In this document: piece by piece, positions 9,330-18,706 of the stretch
How the letters are laid out: each line of letters opens with the position of its first letter
Numbering within the stretch: position 1 is the first letter of the stretch
DNA from: Neoluteolibacter marinus
GTDB taxonomy: Bacteria; Verrucomicrobiota; Verrucomicrobiia; Verrucomicrobiales; Akkermansiaceae
Assembly: GCF_014904755.1 (NCBI RefSeq)
Contig: NZ_JACZFQ010000085.1
Location: 1 to 57,423 of the forward strand
DNA length: 57,423 bases
Direction of reading: 5' to 3'
Made by a program: the position numbers and the translations under genes
The notes under the pieces: generated by a model
What the model saw: only the letters and a program-made list of their open reading frames with translations
Told to the model about the DNA's origin: nothing
Database searches by the model: none

Positions 9330-9838
9330 AGCGCATCCTCGTCACTGGCAATGCGGGCTCCGGGAAATCGACGGCAGCGAGCCGGATCGCCGGGATGCTG
9401 GGGCTCCCGTGCCATGGCCTGGACCGGATCGTGTGGCAGTCCGGGTGGCGGAAGACGCCGGTGGAAGAACGCGAACGCCGGATCGGCGGCTTGGTGCGGC
9501 AAGAGGCGTGGGTGATCGACGGGGTGTCCGCCCAGTTGCAGTCGGTCGCCGACGTGGTCGTTTTTCTCGATCTGGGCCGGCGGGACTGCTTCCTCCGCGC
9601 ATGGCGCCGCAACCGGCACTACTTGTTCCGCTCGCGTCCGAAACTGCCACCCGGTTGTCCCGAATGGCGGATCATCCCGACGCTGTGCCGGATCATCTGG
9701 AATTTCCCCGCCAAGGTCCGGCCGCGGATCCTCGCTCAGGCGGGATCGTCCCGGCGGTTCTTCCACGTCAAAAACGATGCCGAGCTGGAATCGTGCCTCG
9801 CGGAGCTCGGTGCCACCGCGGCGGCAGGGGAAAGATAA
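9326..9838 (+). CDS. P-loop nucleotide kinase-like protein (adenylate kinase/FlaR type)
   Basis: A 170-residue cytoplasmic P-loop protein. The Walker A motif GNAGSGKST is at residues 8-16 directly after the first beta strand (MKRILVT), then a short helix and a substrate-binding segment with DRIVW and GWRKTP, then VVFLDLGRRDCFLRAWRRNR with the second acidic strand and an arginine-rich lid. This order matches the small topology-modulation/FlaR-like kinases related to adenylate and shikimate kinases. The substrate cannot be told from sequence. The start at 9326 puts the P-loop where the family has it and overlaps the preceding small frame by four bases. Confidence 0.83.
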   Translation: MKRILVTGNAGSGKSTAASRIAGMLGLPCHGLDRIVWQSGWRKTPVEERERRIGGLVRQEAWVIDGVSAQLQSVADVVVFLDLGRRDCFLRAWRRNRHYLFRSRPKLPPGCPEWRIIPTLCRIIWNFPAKVRPRILAQAGSSRRFFHVKNDAELESCLAELGATAAAGER

Positions 9839-9878
9839 ACCGGCGCTTCAACGACCGTTCCATGGGGGCTTGCAACCC

Positions 9879-11987
9879 ATGATCCGAACCCTCGCCCTGT
9901 TCAGTTTACTCGCCGTGGCCCGCGCGGCGGATGTCGATTGGCCCGCCTACCTCGGCGACAAGGCGAGCAGCCAGTATTCGTCGCTTGGCCAGATCACCCC
10001 GGACAACGTCGCGCGGCTGGAGGTGGCCTGGACCTTCCGCGCCGGCGGTGCCGACGGCGAAAACCGGTCGCAGATCCAGTGCAACCCGCTGGTGGTGGAC
10101 GGGGTGCTCTACGGAACTTCGCCGGACTTCCAGCTGTTCGCCCTGGATGCCGCGAGCGGGGAAGAGAAGTGGCGCTTCGACCCGGCCGGGGAGGGTCTGC
10201 CAAAGGGCGGGGTCAACCGCGGGCTGGTGCACTGGGGGCACGGCGACGAGGCGCGGATCTTTTATGCCAACGACCATTTCCTCCACGCCATCGATGCCCG
10301 GACCGGCAAGCGGATCGCGGGATTCGGCCAGGCAGGCAGCGTCGACCTGAAGGACGGCCTCGGCCGGGACGCGGGCAACCTCTACCTCGCGGCCAACACC
10401 CCCGGGGTGATTTTCCGCGACCTGCTGATCATGGGCATGCGCCTCGGCGAAGGCCCGGCACCCGCCGCCCCCGGCCATGTCCGCGCCTATGACGTGCGCA
10501 CCGGCCAGCTCAGGTGGCGCTTCAACACCATCCCGCTGCCCGGCGAGGAGGGTCATGAAAGCTGGCCGCCCGAGGCCCACCGTTCGGTTGGCGGCGCGAA
10601 CGTGTGGAGCGGTTTCGCCCTCGACGAGGCCCGCGGGCTGGTTTTTTGCCCGACCGGGTCCGCGGCCTTCGATTTCTGGGGCGGCGACCGGATCGGTGAG
10701 AACCTGTTCGCGAACTGCCTGATCGCCCTCGATGCGAACACCGGCAAACGGAAGTGGCACTTCCAGTTCGTCCATCACGACCTGTGGGACCGTGACCTGC
10801 CGGCACCGCCGAACCTGGTCACCGTGAAGCGGGACGGGAAAAGGATCGATGCGGTCGCGCAGGTGACGAAATCCGGCCACGTCTTCGTCTTCGACCGCGA
10901 GACCGGCGAGCCATTGTTCCCGGTCGAGGAGCGGCCGGTGCCGCCGTCCGCCCTGCAGGGCGAGTCCGCATGGCCGACCCAGCCCTTCCCGCTGAAGCCC
11001 GCCCCCTTCGCGCGGCAGGTGTTCGACGAGTCCCAGATCACCGATCTCTCGCCGGAGTCGCGGGCGCAGGTGAGCGAGCGTTTCCGGCAAGTGACCCCGC
11101 ATGTTCCCTTCGCCCCGCCCAGCGAGCGGGGGACGATCATTTTTCCCGGATTCGACGGCGGCGGCGAGTGGGGCGGGGCGGCGGTCGACCCGGACGGCAT
11201 CCTATACGTCAATGCCAACGAGATGGCGTGGATCCTGACCATGGTGCCGACCGCGACCGGCGGATCCGCGGCCAGCGGTGCCGCGCTGTTCACCCAGCTC
11301 TGCGCTGCCTGTCACGGGGTCGACCGCCGGGGCAATCCGGCGCAGAACGTCCCCTCGCTGGTCGATGTCGGCCAGCGCCTGAAGCAACCCGAGGTGCTCG
11401 CCTTGCTGAAAACCGGCAAGGGGGTGATGCCGTCCTTCGATTTCCTGAGCGGCGAGCAGAAGCAGAAGGTCGTCGATCACCTGTTCGGCGGGGCCCCGGC
11501 CGGGAACGAGGCCGGCCGCAAGGAGGAGCCCGGCGGCGAGGCGGGTGCGATGGGGAAAATTCCATACACCACCACCGGCTACAACCGCTGGCTCGACCCG
11601 GACGGCTATCCCGCGGTGAAGCCGCCGTGGGGCACGCTGCACGCGATCGACCTGAATCGCGGCGAGTTCCAATGGTCGGTCCCGCTCGGCGAGTATCCCG
11701 AGCTGAGTGCCCGCGGCATCCCCAAGACCGGCACCGAGAACTACGGCGGTCCGGTTGTCACGGCGGGCGGCTTGATCTTCATCGCCGCCAGCCGCGACGA
11801 GCACCTGCGGGCCTTCGACCGCCGGTCCGGCAAGGAGCTGTGGAAAGCGAGACTTCCCGCCGCCGGTTACGCCACGCCCGCCACCTATTCGGTGAACGGC
11901 CGGCAGTACGTCGTCATCGCCTGCGGCGGCGGCAAGATCGGCACCAGGAGCAGCGACGCCTACGTCGCCTTCGCGTTGCCGGAGTGA
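9879..11987 (+). CDS. PQQ-dependent dehydrogenase with inserted cytochrome c domain
   Basis: A predicted periplasmic quinoprotein alcohol or sugar dehydrogenase, 702 residues, with a Sec signal (MIRTLALFSLLAVARAADVD). The mature part is an eight-bladed beta-propeller of the PQQ type with repeated W-docking motifs (LFALDAASGEEKWRF, LIALDANTGKRKWHF, LRAFDRRSGKELWKA). A class I cytochrome c domain is inserted before the last blades: CAACH at about residues 477-481 binds haem and the methionine of GVMPSF is the likely sixth ligand. This order (propeller, cytochrome, final blades) is typical of verrucomicrobial and planctomycete homologues. Electrons from substrate would pass from PQQ to the built-in haem and on to the respiratory chain. 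No PQQ synthesis genes are in the window. The substrate is unknown. Confidence 0.9.
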   Translation: MIRTLALFSLLAVARAADVDWPAYLGDKASSQYSSLGQITPDNVARLEVAWTFRAGGADGENRSQIQCNPLVVDGVLYGTSPDFQLFALDAASGEEKWRFDPAGEGLPKGGVNRGLVHWGHGDEARIFYANDHFLHAIDARTGKRIAGFGQAGSVDLKDGLGRDAGNLYLAANTPGVIFRDLLIMGMRLGEGPAPAAPGHVRAYDVRTGQLRWRFNTIPLPGEEGHESWPPEAHRSVGGANVWSGFALDEARGLVFCPTGSAAFDFWGGDRIGENLFANCLIALDANTGKRKWHFQFVHHDLWDRDLPAPPNLVTVKRDGKRIDAVAQVTKSGHVFVFDRETGEPLFPVEERPVPPSALQGESAWPTQPFPLKPAPFARQVFDESQITDLSPESRAQVSERFRQVTPHVPFAPPSERGTIIFPGFDGGGEWGGAAVDPDGILYVNANEMAWILTMVPTATGGSAASGAALFTQLCAACHGVDRRGNPAQNVPSLVDVGQRLKQPEVLALLKTGKGVMPSFDFLSGEQKQKVVDHLFGGAPAGNEAGRKEEPGGEAGAMGKIPYTTTGYNRWLDPDGYPAVKPPWGTLHAIDLNRGEFQWSVPLGEYPELSARGIPKTGTENYGGPVVTAGGLIFIAASRDEHLRAFDRRSGKELWKARLPAAGYATPATYSVNGRQYVVIACGGGKIGTRSSDAYVAFALPE

Positions 11988-12143
11988 TTGATTCCGCCAT
12001 TCGCGCCGGCCGGCGGGGGTGGCTGTGATTCTCAAACAGGTTTGCAAGGATGGCGGGGCGGGTGCGTATTGGGGGCGCCCGTGGCGCCGGGGGTGCCGGG
12101 GGTGCCGGCGGGGGCGGAGATTTTCGACGAATCAGGACAGCGA

Positions 12144-14252
12144 ATGAAGGAGATGTTGACCGGTGTGAACAGGGGTTATGCAGGCCTTTTCCTGCTGATG
12201 GCCAGCGGGTTGACAGAGGCGGGAAGGTGTGCGCTGGAGAACCTCCATGCTCCCTTCGAGGCTGTGAAGAACCGGGCGGAGGGGATCGTGTGGCCGGCGG
12301 GCCAGGCGCTGCCGACATTCGCCACTCCGGCGAAGCGGCTCGATGCCATCGAGGTGCAGGCCTTGTCGGCTGACGAGCAGCTGACGTTCTCCGCGCTGCA
12401 GGGTCAGGTGAACCGCAAGCAACCGCGGATCCTGTTGCTGGACGCACGGGCCGGCGAAGGGCGTGACACCTGGCCGAAGACGCTGGGACTGGAATTCGGC
12501 GAGCCGTACTGGATGAAGAACAAGTACGAGCTGCTCGCCAAGTACGCCGGCGAGGTCGAGGGCGTGGTGCTCTACGACCCCTCGCGCAGCCCGCACTACC
12601 GCAATCTGGCCGGCACGGTCGCCGGCCTCCGCCGGGCGCTGCCGGTGACCGCCAAGGTGCTCGAGCGGATGCGCGACGCCGGGGTCGGCTTGAAGGTGCT
12701 GGAAGACCTCACCCCTTTGGAACTCACCTCGCCGGTCGAGATCTACACGCACCTGTTGGAGCGCTACTGGAAGGACTGCGAAAAGCGGCTGATCCTCAGC
12801 GCGCGGCCGGACGACCGCGGCGGCGACCATCACCACACCCGCGACATCGCGGCGGCGGTGGGCGCGGCGGTGGTGTGGCTGGACAACCGCAAGCCGGAGG
12901 AACGGGACGTCATGCGGAAGTTCTTCGGCGACATGAAGGCGGGCGAGGCGATCGCGCTCGGGTGGTACACCTCGGAGCGCTCCGGGATCACCACCGCCTC
13001 GGAGTTCGGGATCGGCACCATGCCGGCGGACTTCTTCGTGAGTGGCAGCGTGTATGCGGGCACCGACCACCGCATCAACATCCCGCCGGTGCCGAAAATG
13101 CCGGAACTGGAAGACAAGGCCTACGTGGCGGTCTTCATCAGCGACGGCGACAACATCCAGTACACGCAGCACGCGATGCGCCAGGTCTGGGACCGCACCG
13201 AGCCGGTGCGCGGGAAGATCGCGCTGAACTGGACCATTGCGCCGGGGCTGGTCGACATCGCGCCGGGCATCCTGAACTACTACTATGGTCATGCGACTCC
13301 GAACGACTGCTTCGTCACCGGGCCGTCGGGCATGGGCTACATGATGCCGTCCAACACGCTGGACGAACCCGGCGCGCCGGTCGGCGAATACACCCGCGAC
13401 CCGGCGCGGATGAGCGGCTACACTCGCCTGACCGAAAGCTACCTGCAGCGCTCCGGCCTGCGGGTGATTACCATCTGGGACGACGCTTCGGAGATGCAGC
13501 GGGCGGCCTATGAAAAGAACTGCCGCAGCCTCTACGGCGCGACGGTGCAGAACTTCAAGGATGTACCCTCGGTGAAAGGCAGCGTGGCGGGCGGCAGGGT
13601 CCGTTTTGACAAGCTGGTCATCCCCTACGCCGGATCCTACGAACACATCAGCGGCTCGCTGAAGCGGGAGATCGGGCGTTGGGATGGCAAGGCACCGCTG
13701 TTCCTGGGTTACCAGGCCGACATCTGGCACGAGCTGAAACCGCACCGCTTGGTCGAGCTGCACGACGAGCTGGCAAAGCGCTTCCCGGGCAAGGTCGAGT
13801 TCGTGCGGGCGGATCACTATTTCAACCTCTACAACGAGGCGAACGGCCTGCCCTACAACCTGTCCATGGCGCCGGAGACCACCGTGCGCGGCGGGCCGGG
13901 ACAACCGGACCTGGCCGCCGACGGCACCCCGGCGACGCTGTGGACGGTTGCCGAGAAAACCGGGCAATGGCTGGGATTCGATTTCGGCGCCCGGCGCACG
14001 ATCCACCGCTATGTCGTCCGCCATGCCGGTGTCGGCGGGCTGGATGGCGGACTCAACACCCGCGACTTCACCATCATGACCAGCGCCGACGGCAAGTCCT
14101 GGCAAACCGCCGATGTCCGCAAGGGCAACCGGGACGACGTCACCGACGTGGAAATCAAGCCGGTGGACGCGCGGTACTTGAAGGTGGTCATCGACGATCC
14201 CGGCGAGGACGGCACCGCGCGGATCGCCGAGGTTGAAGTCCACGGCAAGTAA
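12144..14252 (+). CDS. GxGYxYP-type putative glycoside hydrolase with C-terminal discoidin domain
   Basis: An exported protein of 702 residues. The start at 12144 has an AGGA six bases upstream and begins a basic then hydrophobic leader (GYAGLFLLMASGLTEAG). The central part carries the segment GPSGMGYMMP, a variant of the motif that names the GxGYxYP family of putative glycosidases, and other family-like blocks (VFISDGDNIQY, LNWTIAPGLVDIAP). About 130 C-terminal residues form a coagulation factor 5/8 type C (discoidin) domain (GQWLGFDFGARRTIHRYVVR), usually a carbohydrate-binding module. Activity in this family is predicted rather than firmly shown, so I claim only a role in polysaccharide breakdown outside the cytoplasm. 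An in-frame extension upstream is GC-rich low-complexity DNA and is not counted. Confidence 0.87.
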   Translation: MKEMLTGVNRGYAGLFLLMASGLTEAGRCALENLHAPFEAVKNRAEGIVWPAGQALPTFATPAKRLDAIEVQALSADEQLTFSALQGQVNRKQPRILLLDARAGEGRDTWPKTLGLEFGEPYWMKNKYELLAKYAGEVEGVVLYDPSRSPHYRNLAGTVAGLRRALPVTAKVLERMRDAGVGLKVLEDLTPLELTSPVEIYTHLLERYWKDCEKRLILSARPDDRGGDHHHTRDIAAAVGAAVVWLDNRKPEERDVMRKFFGDMKAGEAIALGWYTSERSGITTASEFGIGTMPADFFVSGSVYAGTDHRINIPPVPKMPELEDKAYVAVFISDGDNIQYTQHAMRQVWDRTEPVRGKIALNWTIAPGLVDIAPGILNYYYGHATPNDCFVTGPSGMGYMMPSNTLDEPGAPVGEYTRDPARMSGYTRLTESYLQRSGLRVITIWDDASEMQRAAYEKNCRSLYGATVQNFKDVPSVKGSVAGGRVRFDKLVIPYAGSYEHISGSLKREIGRWDGKAPLFLGYQADIWHELKPHRLVELHDELAKRFPGKVEFVRADHYFNLYNEANGLPYNLSMAPETTVRGGPGQPDLAADGTPATLWTVAEKTGQWLGFDFGARRTIHRYVVRHAGVGGLDGGLNTRDFTIMTSADGKSWQTADVRKGNRDDVTDVEIKPVDARYLKVVIDDPGEDGTARIAEVEVHGK

Positions 14253-14372
14253 CCCGACGTTGCAAGCGGGGGGCAGTGCATCGCCGCGTCCCGGGGCAAA
14301 TCGATGTGAAGCCAGGTCGGAATGGTTCCTTGACCCATGTTGTCGGGGCTGCCTCCTTCTGTTCATCGTTAG

Positions 14373-17300
14373 ATGATCATGTTGAATATGCCATCCCGCC
14401 GCCTGTTGTGTTTTAGTTGGATCGGTCTTGGCGTCTTGTCCGGGTCGTGCAGCGGGGGCGCCATGGAGGTTCTTCCGGCAAGCCCCGAGGCCGCACCGTT
14501 CTGGCATTTTTCCCCCTCGGGCAATCAAGTCGGCAAGTCGGGCCTGTTTCTTCTCGAGACCGGAAATGGCAGCGAAATCTTCGCCACGGCGTCCGTGGAT
14601 GATGTCAACGAAAGGGAGAACAGCTTCTGGCATGTGTCTGCCCACGACCCTGCGACGAACTCCTACGTCCAGCGCCATGTGCAAGCTCCTTACTTCGACG
14701 AAACGGCCGGCAACGGGACGCGGATCAGCGGGTTTTTCCCGGTGGACCGGAGTGCGCGGCCAAGGGTCGTGGTGGTCCTTTCGGATGGCAGGGTGATTTC
14801 CTACGACGCGACGTCCCGTGTGGAATCGGGCCGCTTCGAACACGGCTCGCCGATCCAGGCGGGCACCGCCGCCGATCTTGACGGAGACGGCCGCGACGAG
14901 TTGCTGCTCCAGGGGGATGACGGCTTGAGCTGTTGTGATCTGAGCGGAGCAGTGAGGTGGAGGCTGGCAGCCGCAAGCGGCGATGCCATCGCCTGTGGTC
15001 AACTGGACGGGGATGCGGCGCTCGAGGTGGTGACCTCCTCGGGGCACGTGATCGACGGGGCGAAGGGCAAGGTCCAGTGGAAGCGATCCGTGGAGGGCGG
15101 CTGGAGGCATGTTGCGGTGGGCGACATCGATGCCTACGGCGGGAGGCTGTGGATTGCCTGTGATGCCGCCGGGGCGGTTCACGGCATGGACGTGGAACGC
15201 AAGAAGACCCGGTGGGTGATCCCGTCGGATGGGACGGTTCACTGGATGTCGTTGGAGCCGCTCGACGGGGATGCGTATCCCGAACTCGTGCTTGTCGGGA
15301 ATTCCGCAACTCCGCGGGTTTTCGAGATCATGGGGGAATTCGGGCCGGTTTCGGCATGGCGGGAGACGATCACCGGGTTCGGGCAGTTCGTGGTCGGGGA
15401 TCCGGATTCGGACGGCGAGCTGGAAGTGATCGGCTCGAATTCTTCCGGCCTGGCCAGAAGACTGCGGGTCGCGAGCCTGATGGGCATGAGGACCGAGTGG
15501 GAAAGCAGTGAGGCGGGTGGACCGTTCCTATCGCCGGTGGTCGGGGACATGACCGGTGACGGGGTGCCAGAGATTGTCACGGCGGCGGCCGGGGGACTTG
15601 GCATCGATTCGGTCGGCGTGGTGGTTTTCGACGGGGCAAGCTTGCGACCGATCGCGTCGACTTCCTCGATCGGATCGTCCTCGCGGCCGAAGGATGGCTT
15701 CCTTTTGCGGCTGAGGGACATGAACGGGGACGGGAGGCTGGACTTGTTGATGCCCGGCACGTGGGACCGTCGGGATGGCGTCGAGTTCCGCACCCTGGGT
15801 GACGATGGCGAACTGGAACTCCTGGGCAGTGTCAGGGTCCCGTCGCCCTACGAGGCGATCAGTGCTGCGGACGTGATGGATGTGGATGGGGACGGCGATC
15901 TGGAATTGGTGGCAGGAAGCGCCATGTCGTCGAGTTTTGCGGACGGGGTTTACTTGCGGGTGTTCGATCTGGCGACCGGTAGTCTGGAATGGACGTCACC
16001 CCGGCTGTCGGATGTCCGGAGCGGGGTCGTCTCGCTCGAGCTGGGGGATGTCGATGGAGACCAGAGGATCGAGGCGGTCGTTGCGATCGCAGGAACCAGG
16101 ATCGATGTGTTCGATCTCGGGAGCGGTGTCCACGAGGCCGGTCTTCCCGGTAAATTCACGTCGGTGGCGGTGCCGCGGGAAGGGGACGGCTTCGCCGCGG
16201 GGACGAGCGATGGGGCGGTCCGCTGGTTTGTCCCTGGCAATGGCACTTACGGAGAGGGCGAGACCTGGACGGTGTCGGAAGAGTCGGTGAAAGGGCTGAC
16301 GCCGGGTGAAGGGCGGTCGATGTGGGTTGTCGCCGGCCGGCGGGTCCTGCTATGGCGCGACGGTGGCGGGCCGGTGTGGGCGGGCGAGCCGAGCGTCGCG
16401 GGGGAGATGGCACCCCAGGTCGGTCTTCTGGAAACCGCGGACGGCCTGGAGATGTTCACCGGATTCCGGTTCGGGATCGGCGCAAGTTATGTCGGTGGTC
16501 GCGCGGATGCGGGATCCCTGAGGCTTGATGCGGCGGGCTATGCCGCGGAAGCCCGGGAGGCGGAGGGTGTGTTCACGATATCCCGCGGCGGAGCGGTGGA
16601 CGGGGAGCTGGCAGCGAGGCTGAAGATCGGAGGGGATGCGGTGTGGGGCGAGGATTTTCTGTTAGATGGCGCTGAACCGCTGGAGGACGGGACCTGGGTG
16701 GCGACGATTGCAGACGGTGCCAGCTCGGTGCAGGTGCGGGTGCGGGCTCTCGAAGATGACCTCGAAGAATCGACCGAGCAGGTGAGCCTGAGCCTGGTTC
16801 CCGCTGCGACTTATCTGTGTGAACCGGGTGGCGGGGCGATGGTGAAGGTTTTCGACGACCAAGCTGTCGTCGCCTTGTCTGGCGAGGTGCTGGAAGGGGC
16901 GGAAACCGCCGGGCCGGCGGACGGGGGAGCCTTGCGCTTCAAGTTCACCCGCAGCGGCGACCTCTCACGGCCACTGGCGGTCGAGATTGAAACCGGCGGC
17001 ACGGCCAGTGCCGGCCGCGATTACCCGAAGGTCGGGAAGGTCGTGGCATTCCGGGCGGGAAGCGACGTGGCCGAACTGATCGTCCAACCGATCCACGACC
17101 GGATGACAGAAGACCGGGAAACACTTTCGATCCGGCTGCTGGAATCCGTTGGATATGGCGTCGTGAGCGACGTTCCGGTGACCGGAACAATTTCCGACGG
17201 CGAGCCGACGGTGCGCCTCAAGGCGGCGGTACCGGTTCCAGGAGGCTATCGGGTCATCCTGGAGAAGAGCGGCGGAGTGCCGGGGATCACGAAGGTGAAG

Positions 17301-17501
17301 CTCCGCGTTGCGACCCGCGCCTCCTCGAGGCCGAAGCCGAACCGGACGGTGAACGTCAGCGATGGTCCGGATGGCGGGGAGTTCTTCATTCGTAGCGGTC
17401 CCTTGGAAAGGGCGGTCACGATCGATCTGTGGCCGGATCGATCCTATTATCTAGGGAAGCCATCCGACTTCTCCATCACCCTTCCGGCCAAAGGTCGATA
17501 G
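14373..17501 (+). CDS. FG-GAP/VCBS-repeat protein with Calx-beta domains
   Basis: An exported protein of 1042 residues. The leader (LLCFSWIGLGVLSGSCSGGA) could be cut by signal peptidase I, or the cysteine in GSCSGG could be a weak lipoprotein site. Residues 100-720 hold FG-GAP-type repeats with calcium loops such as ADLDGDGRDELLLQGD, GDMTGDGVPEIV, DMNGDGRLDLL and DVDGDGDLELV, forming a beta-propeller. Residues 730-960 hold two Calx-beta-like domains (DDLEESTEQVSLSLVPAA; MTEDRETLSIRLLES). Such proteins are calcium-stabilised adhesins or surface scaffolds. ATGs at 14379 and 14388 are alternative starts; the last gives the cleanest signal peptide. Codon and base use match its neighbours. Confidence 0.88.
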   Translation: MIMLNMPSRRLLCFSWIGLGVLSGSCSGGAMEVLPASPEAAPFWHFSPSGNQVGKSGLFLLETGNGSEIFATASVDDVNERENSFWHVSAHDPATNSYVQRHVQAPYFDETAGNGTRISGFFPVDRSARPRVVVVLSDGRVISYDATSRVESGRFEHGSPIQAGTAADLDGDGRDELLLQGDDGLSCCDLSGAVRWRLAAASGDAIACGQLDGDAALEVVTSSGHVIDGAKGKVQWKRSVEGGWRHVAVGDIDAYGGRLWIACDAAGAVHGMDVERKKTRWVIPSDGTVHWMSLEPLDGDAYPELVLVGNSATPRVFEIMGEFGPVSAWRETITGFGQFVVGDPDSDGELEVIGSNSSGLARRLRVASLMGMRTEWESSEAGGPFLSPVVGDMTGDGVPEIVTAAAGGLGIDSVGVVVFDGASLRPIASTSSIGSSSRPKDGFLLRLRDMNGDGRLDLLMPGTWDRRDGVEFRTLGDDGELELLGSVRVPSPYEAISAADVMDVDGDGDLELVAGSAMSSSFADGVYLRVFDLATGSLEWTSPRLSDVRSGVVSLELGDVDGDQRIEAVVAIAGTRIDVFDLGSGVHEAGLPGKFTSVAVPREGDGFAAGTSDGAVRWFVPGNGTYGEGETWTVSEESVKGLTPGEGRSMWVVAGRRVLLWRDGGGPVWAGEPSVAGEMAPQVGLLETADGLEMFTGFRFGIGASYVGGRADAGSLRLDAAGYAAEAREAEGVFTISRGGAVDGELAARLKIGGDAVWGEDFLLDGAEPLEDGTWVATIADGASSVQVRVRALEDDLEESTEQVSLSLVPAATYLCEPGGGAMVKVFDDQAVVALSGEVLEGAETAGPADGGALRFKFTRSGDLSRPLAVEIETGGTASAGRDYPKVGKVVAFRAGSDVAELIVQPIHDRMTEDRETLSIRLLESVGYGVVSDVPVTGTISDGEPTVRLKAAVPVPGGYRVILEKSGGVPGITKVKLRVATRASSRPKPNRTVNVSDGPDGGEFFIRSGPLERAVTIDLWPDRSYYLGKPSDFSITLPAKGR

Positions 17502-17623
17502 GCATCGGGAGGTCCCGCGGCACCGTGTCTTTTTCGCGACCATCGCCTCGCGGCATTGGGAAAGGTGAAGGCGGACGATGAAAGGGACTGCCGCCGTCCC
17601 GGCGGGGCGCGGGTGCGCCCGCT

Positions 17624-18517
17624 TCAAGCGACGGGATCCTTGGTGGCCGGATCGGCCAGGATGTCGAGCGCGGCGATGATCTCCTCGGAGGGATCCTGGC
17701 AGTTGTAGAGCGCGAAGATGTCGAACTTGCGGGCCATGCTGCCGAGGATCCGGATTCCGTCCCGCTGCGGCGACTCGTCGAGGATCGCACGGGGGATGAT
17801 GCCGGCGCCGATGCCGGCGGCGACCGCGTCGCGGATCACGTAGACGTCGTCGGCCTCGGCCACGATTCGCGGCTCGATCCGCTGGTCGCGGAAGTGCTGG
17901 TCGATCTCGAAGCGGTAGGAACTATGAGAAGTGTAGTGGATGAACGGCTGGTGGTGGAGGCCGCCGACCGTCGGGTCCTCGAGCTTCCCGGCGAAGTCGC
18001 TGGCGGCGACGGCGACAAACTCGGGCGAGGTGAGCTTGCGGCATTCGGTGCCGCGGTCGTTGCGGCGCTCCGGCAGGCTGTCGGTGATGAGCAGGTCGAG
18101 GCCGTTGCCGAGCAGCTCGTGGAAAAGGAACTCGTGGTCGCCCTGGCGGACCCGGGTCATCACGCGGCGGCTCTTGAACAACTCGACGAAGCGGGTGACG
18201 GCGAACGATCGGCCGACGGTGGTGGCGATCCCGATTTCCAACCGCACCTTGGCCGGCGGGCGGTGGCCGGGAAACATCTCCTCGAGCCGTTCGCCCAGGC
18301 GGAACATTTCCTGGGTGATCTCGAGCGCGCGCCGACCATTGGCATTGAGCCGGAGCGCGCCACCGGTGCGGTCGAAGAGCTTCGTTTCCAGGTAGTCCTC
18401 CAACAGCTTGAGCTGCCCGCTCAGGGTCGGCTGGCTGACATGGAGCCGCTTGGAGGCGCGAGAGAGGGTGCCCTCCTGGGCGATCACGTGGAAGTAGTGG
18501 AGATGGTTGTAGTTCAC
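17624..18517 (-). CDS. LysR-family transcriptional regulator, NhaR-like
   Basis: A 297-residue DNA-binding regulator. The winged-helix domain (residues 1-65) begins NYNHLHYFHVIAQEGTLSRA and continues with the recognition helix in LHVSQPTLSGQLKLLEDYL, closely resembling the NhaR group of LysR regulators. The remaining two-lobed part is an effector-binding domain. I place the start at the GTG at 18515-18517 because the family begins exactly there; an upstream ATG would add 27 residues of unlikely sequence. It is divergent from the heme oxygenase-bacteriophytochrome operon with 189 bases between, so it may control that operon or itself. Its signal is unknown; NhaR senses sodium in E. coli, but that cannot be transferred. 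Confidence 0.9.
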   Translation of the reverse strand: MNYNHLHYFHVIAQEGTLSRASKRLHVSQPTLSGQLKLLEDYLETKLFDRTGGALRLNANGRRALEITQEMFRLGERLEEMFPGHRPPAKVRLEIGIATTVGRSFAVTRFVELFKSRRVMTRVRQGDHEFLFHELLGNGLDLLITDSLPERRNDRGTECRKLTSPEFVAVAASDFAGKLEDPTVGGLHHQPFIHYTSHSSYRFEIDQHFRDQRIEPRIVAEADDVYVIRDAVAAGIGAGIIPRAILDESPQRDGIRILGSMARKFDIFALYNCQDPSEEIIAALDILADPATKDPVA

Positions 18518-18706
18518 CGCACGCCAAGACAGATTCGATTGAAACGGCGCGGCAATGCAAAAAGCAAACGTCCCTGTCAGCGTGTTCGGGAAAACCAATG
18601 GGGGGCTTTGGAACGAGTGGGTTGCAAGGCGCGAGTTCCGAGGCTAGCTCCTTTGCCGGTACCATACCGCCGTCAAGGCACGGGTATTTTGTTAGATGGA
18701 CGTTGC
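18518..18706. promoter_or_regulatory. Divergent promoter region, LysR regulator and light-sensing operon
   Basis: 189 bases between two divergent starts with a stretch lower in GC than the flanking genes (including tattttgttagatgg just before the heme oxygenase gene). It must hold both promoters and, by analogy with other divergent LysR genes, the regulator's binding site. I cannot assign a specific operator or -35/-10 pair. Confidence 0.45.

Noticed and set aside
12060-12120. Gly/Pro-rich collagen-like extension upstream of the glycosidase start
   Set aside because: It precedes the signal peptide, lies in G-rich repeat-like DNA (gggggtgcc units) and would destroy the export signal.
12132-15242. 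A very long open frame on the minus strand across the glycosidase and FG-GAP genes
   Set aside because: It is antisense to two proteins with clear domains; long antisense frames are expected where third positions are almost all G or C. The same applies to long antisense frames at 5195-7279, 27391-30318 and 31530-35660.
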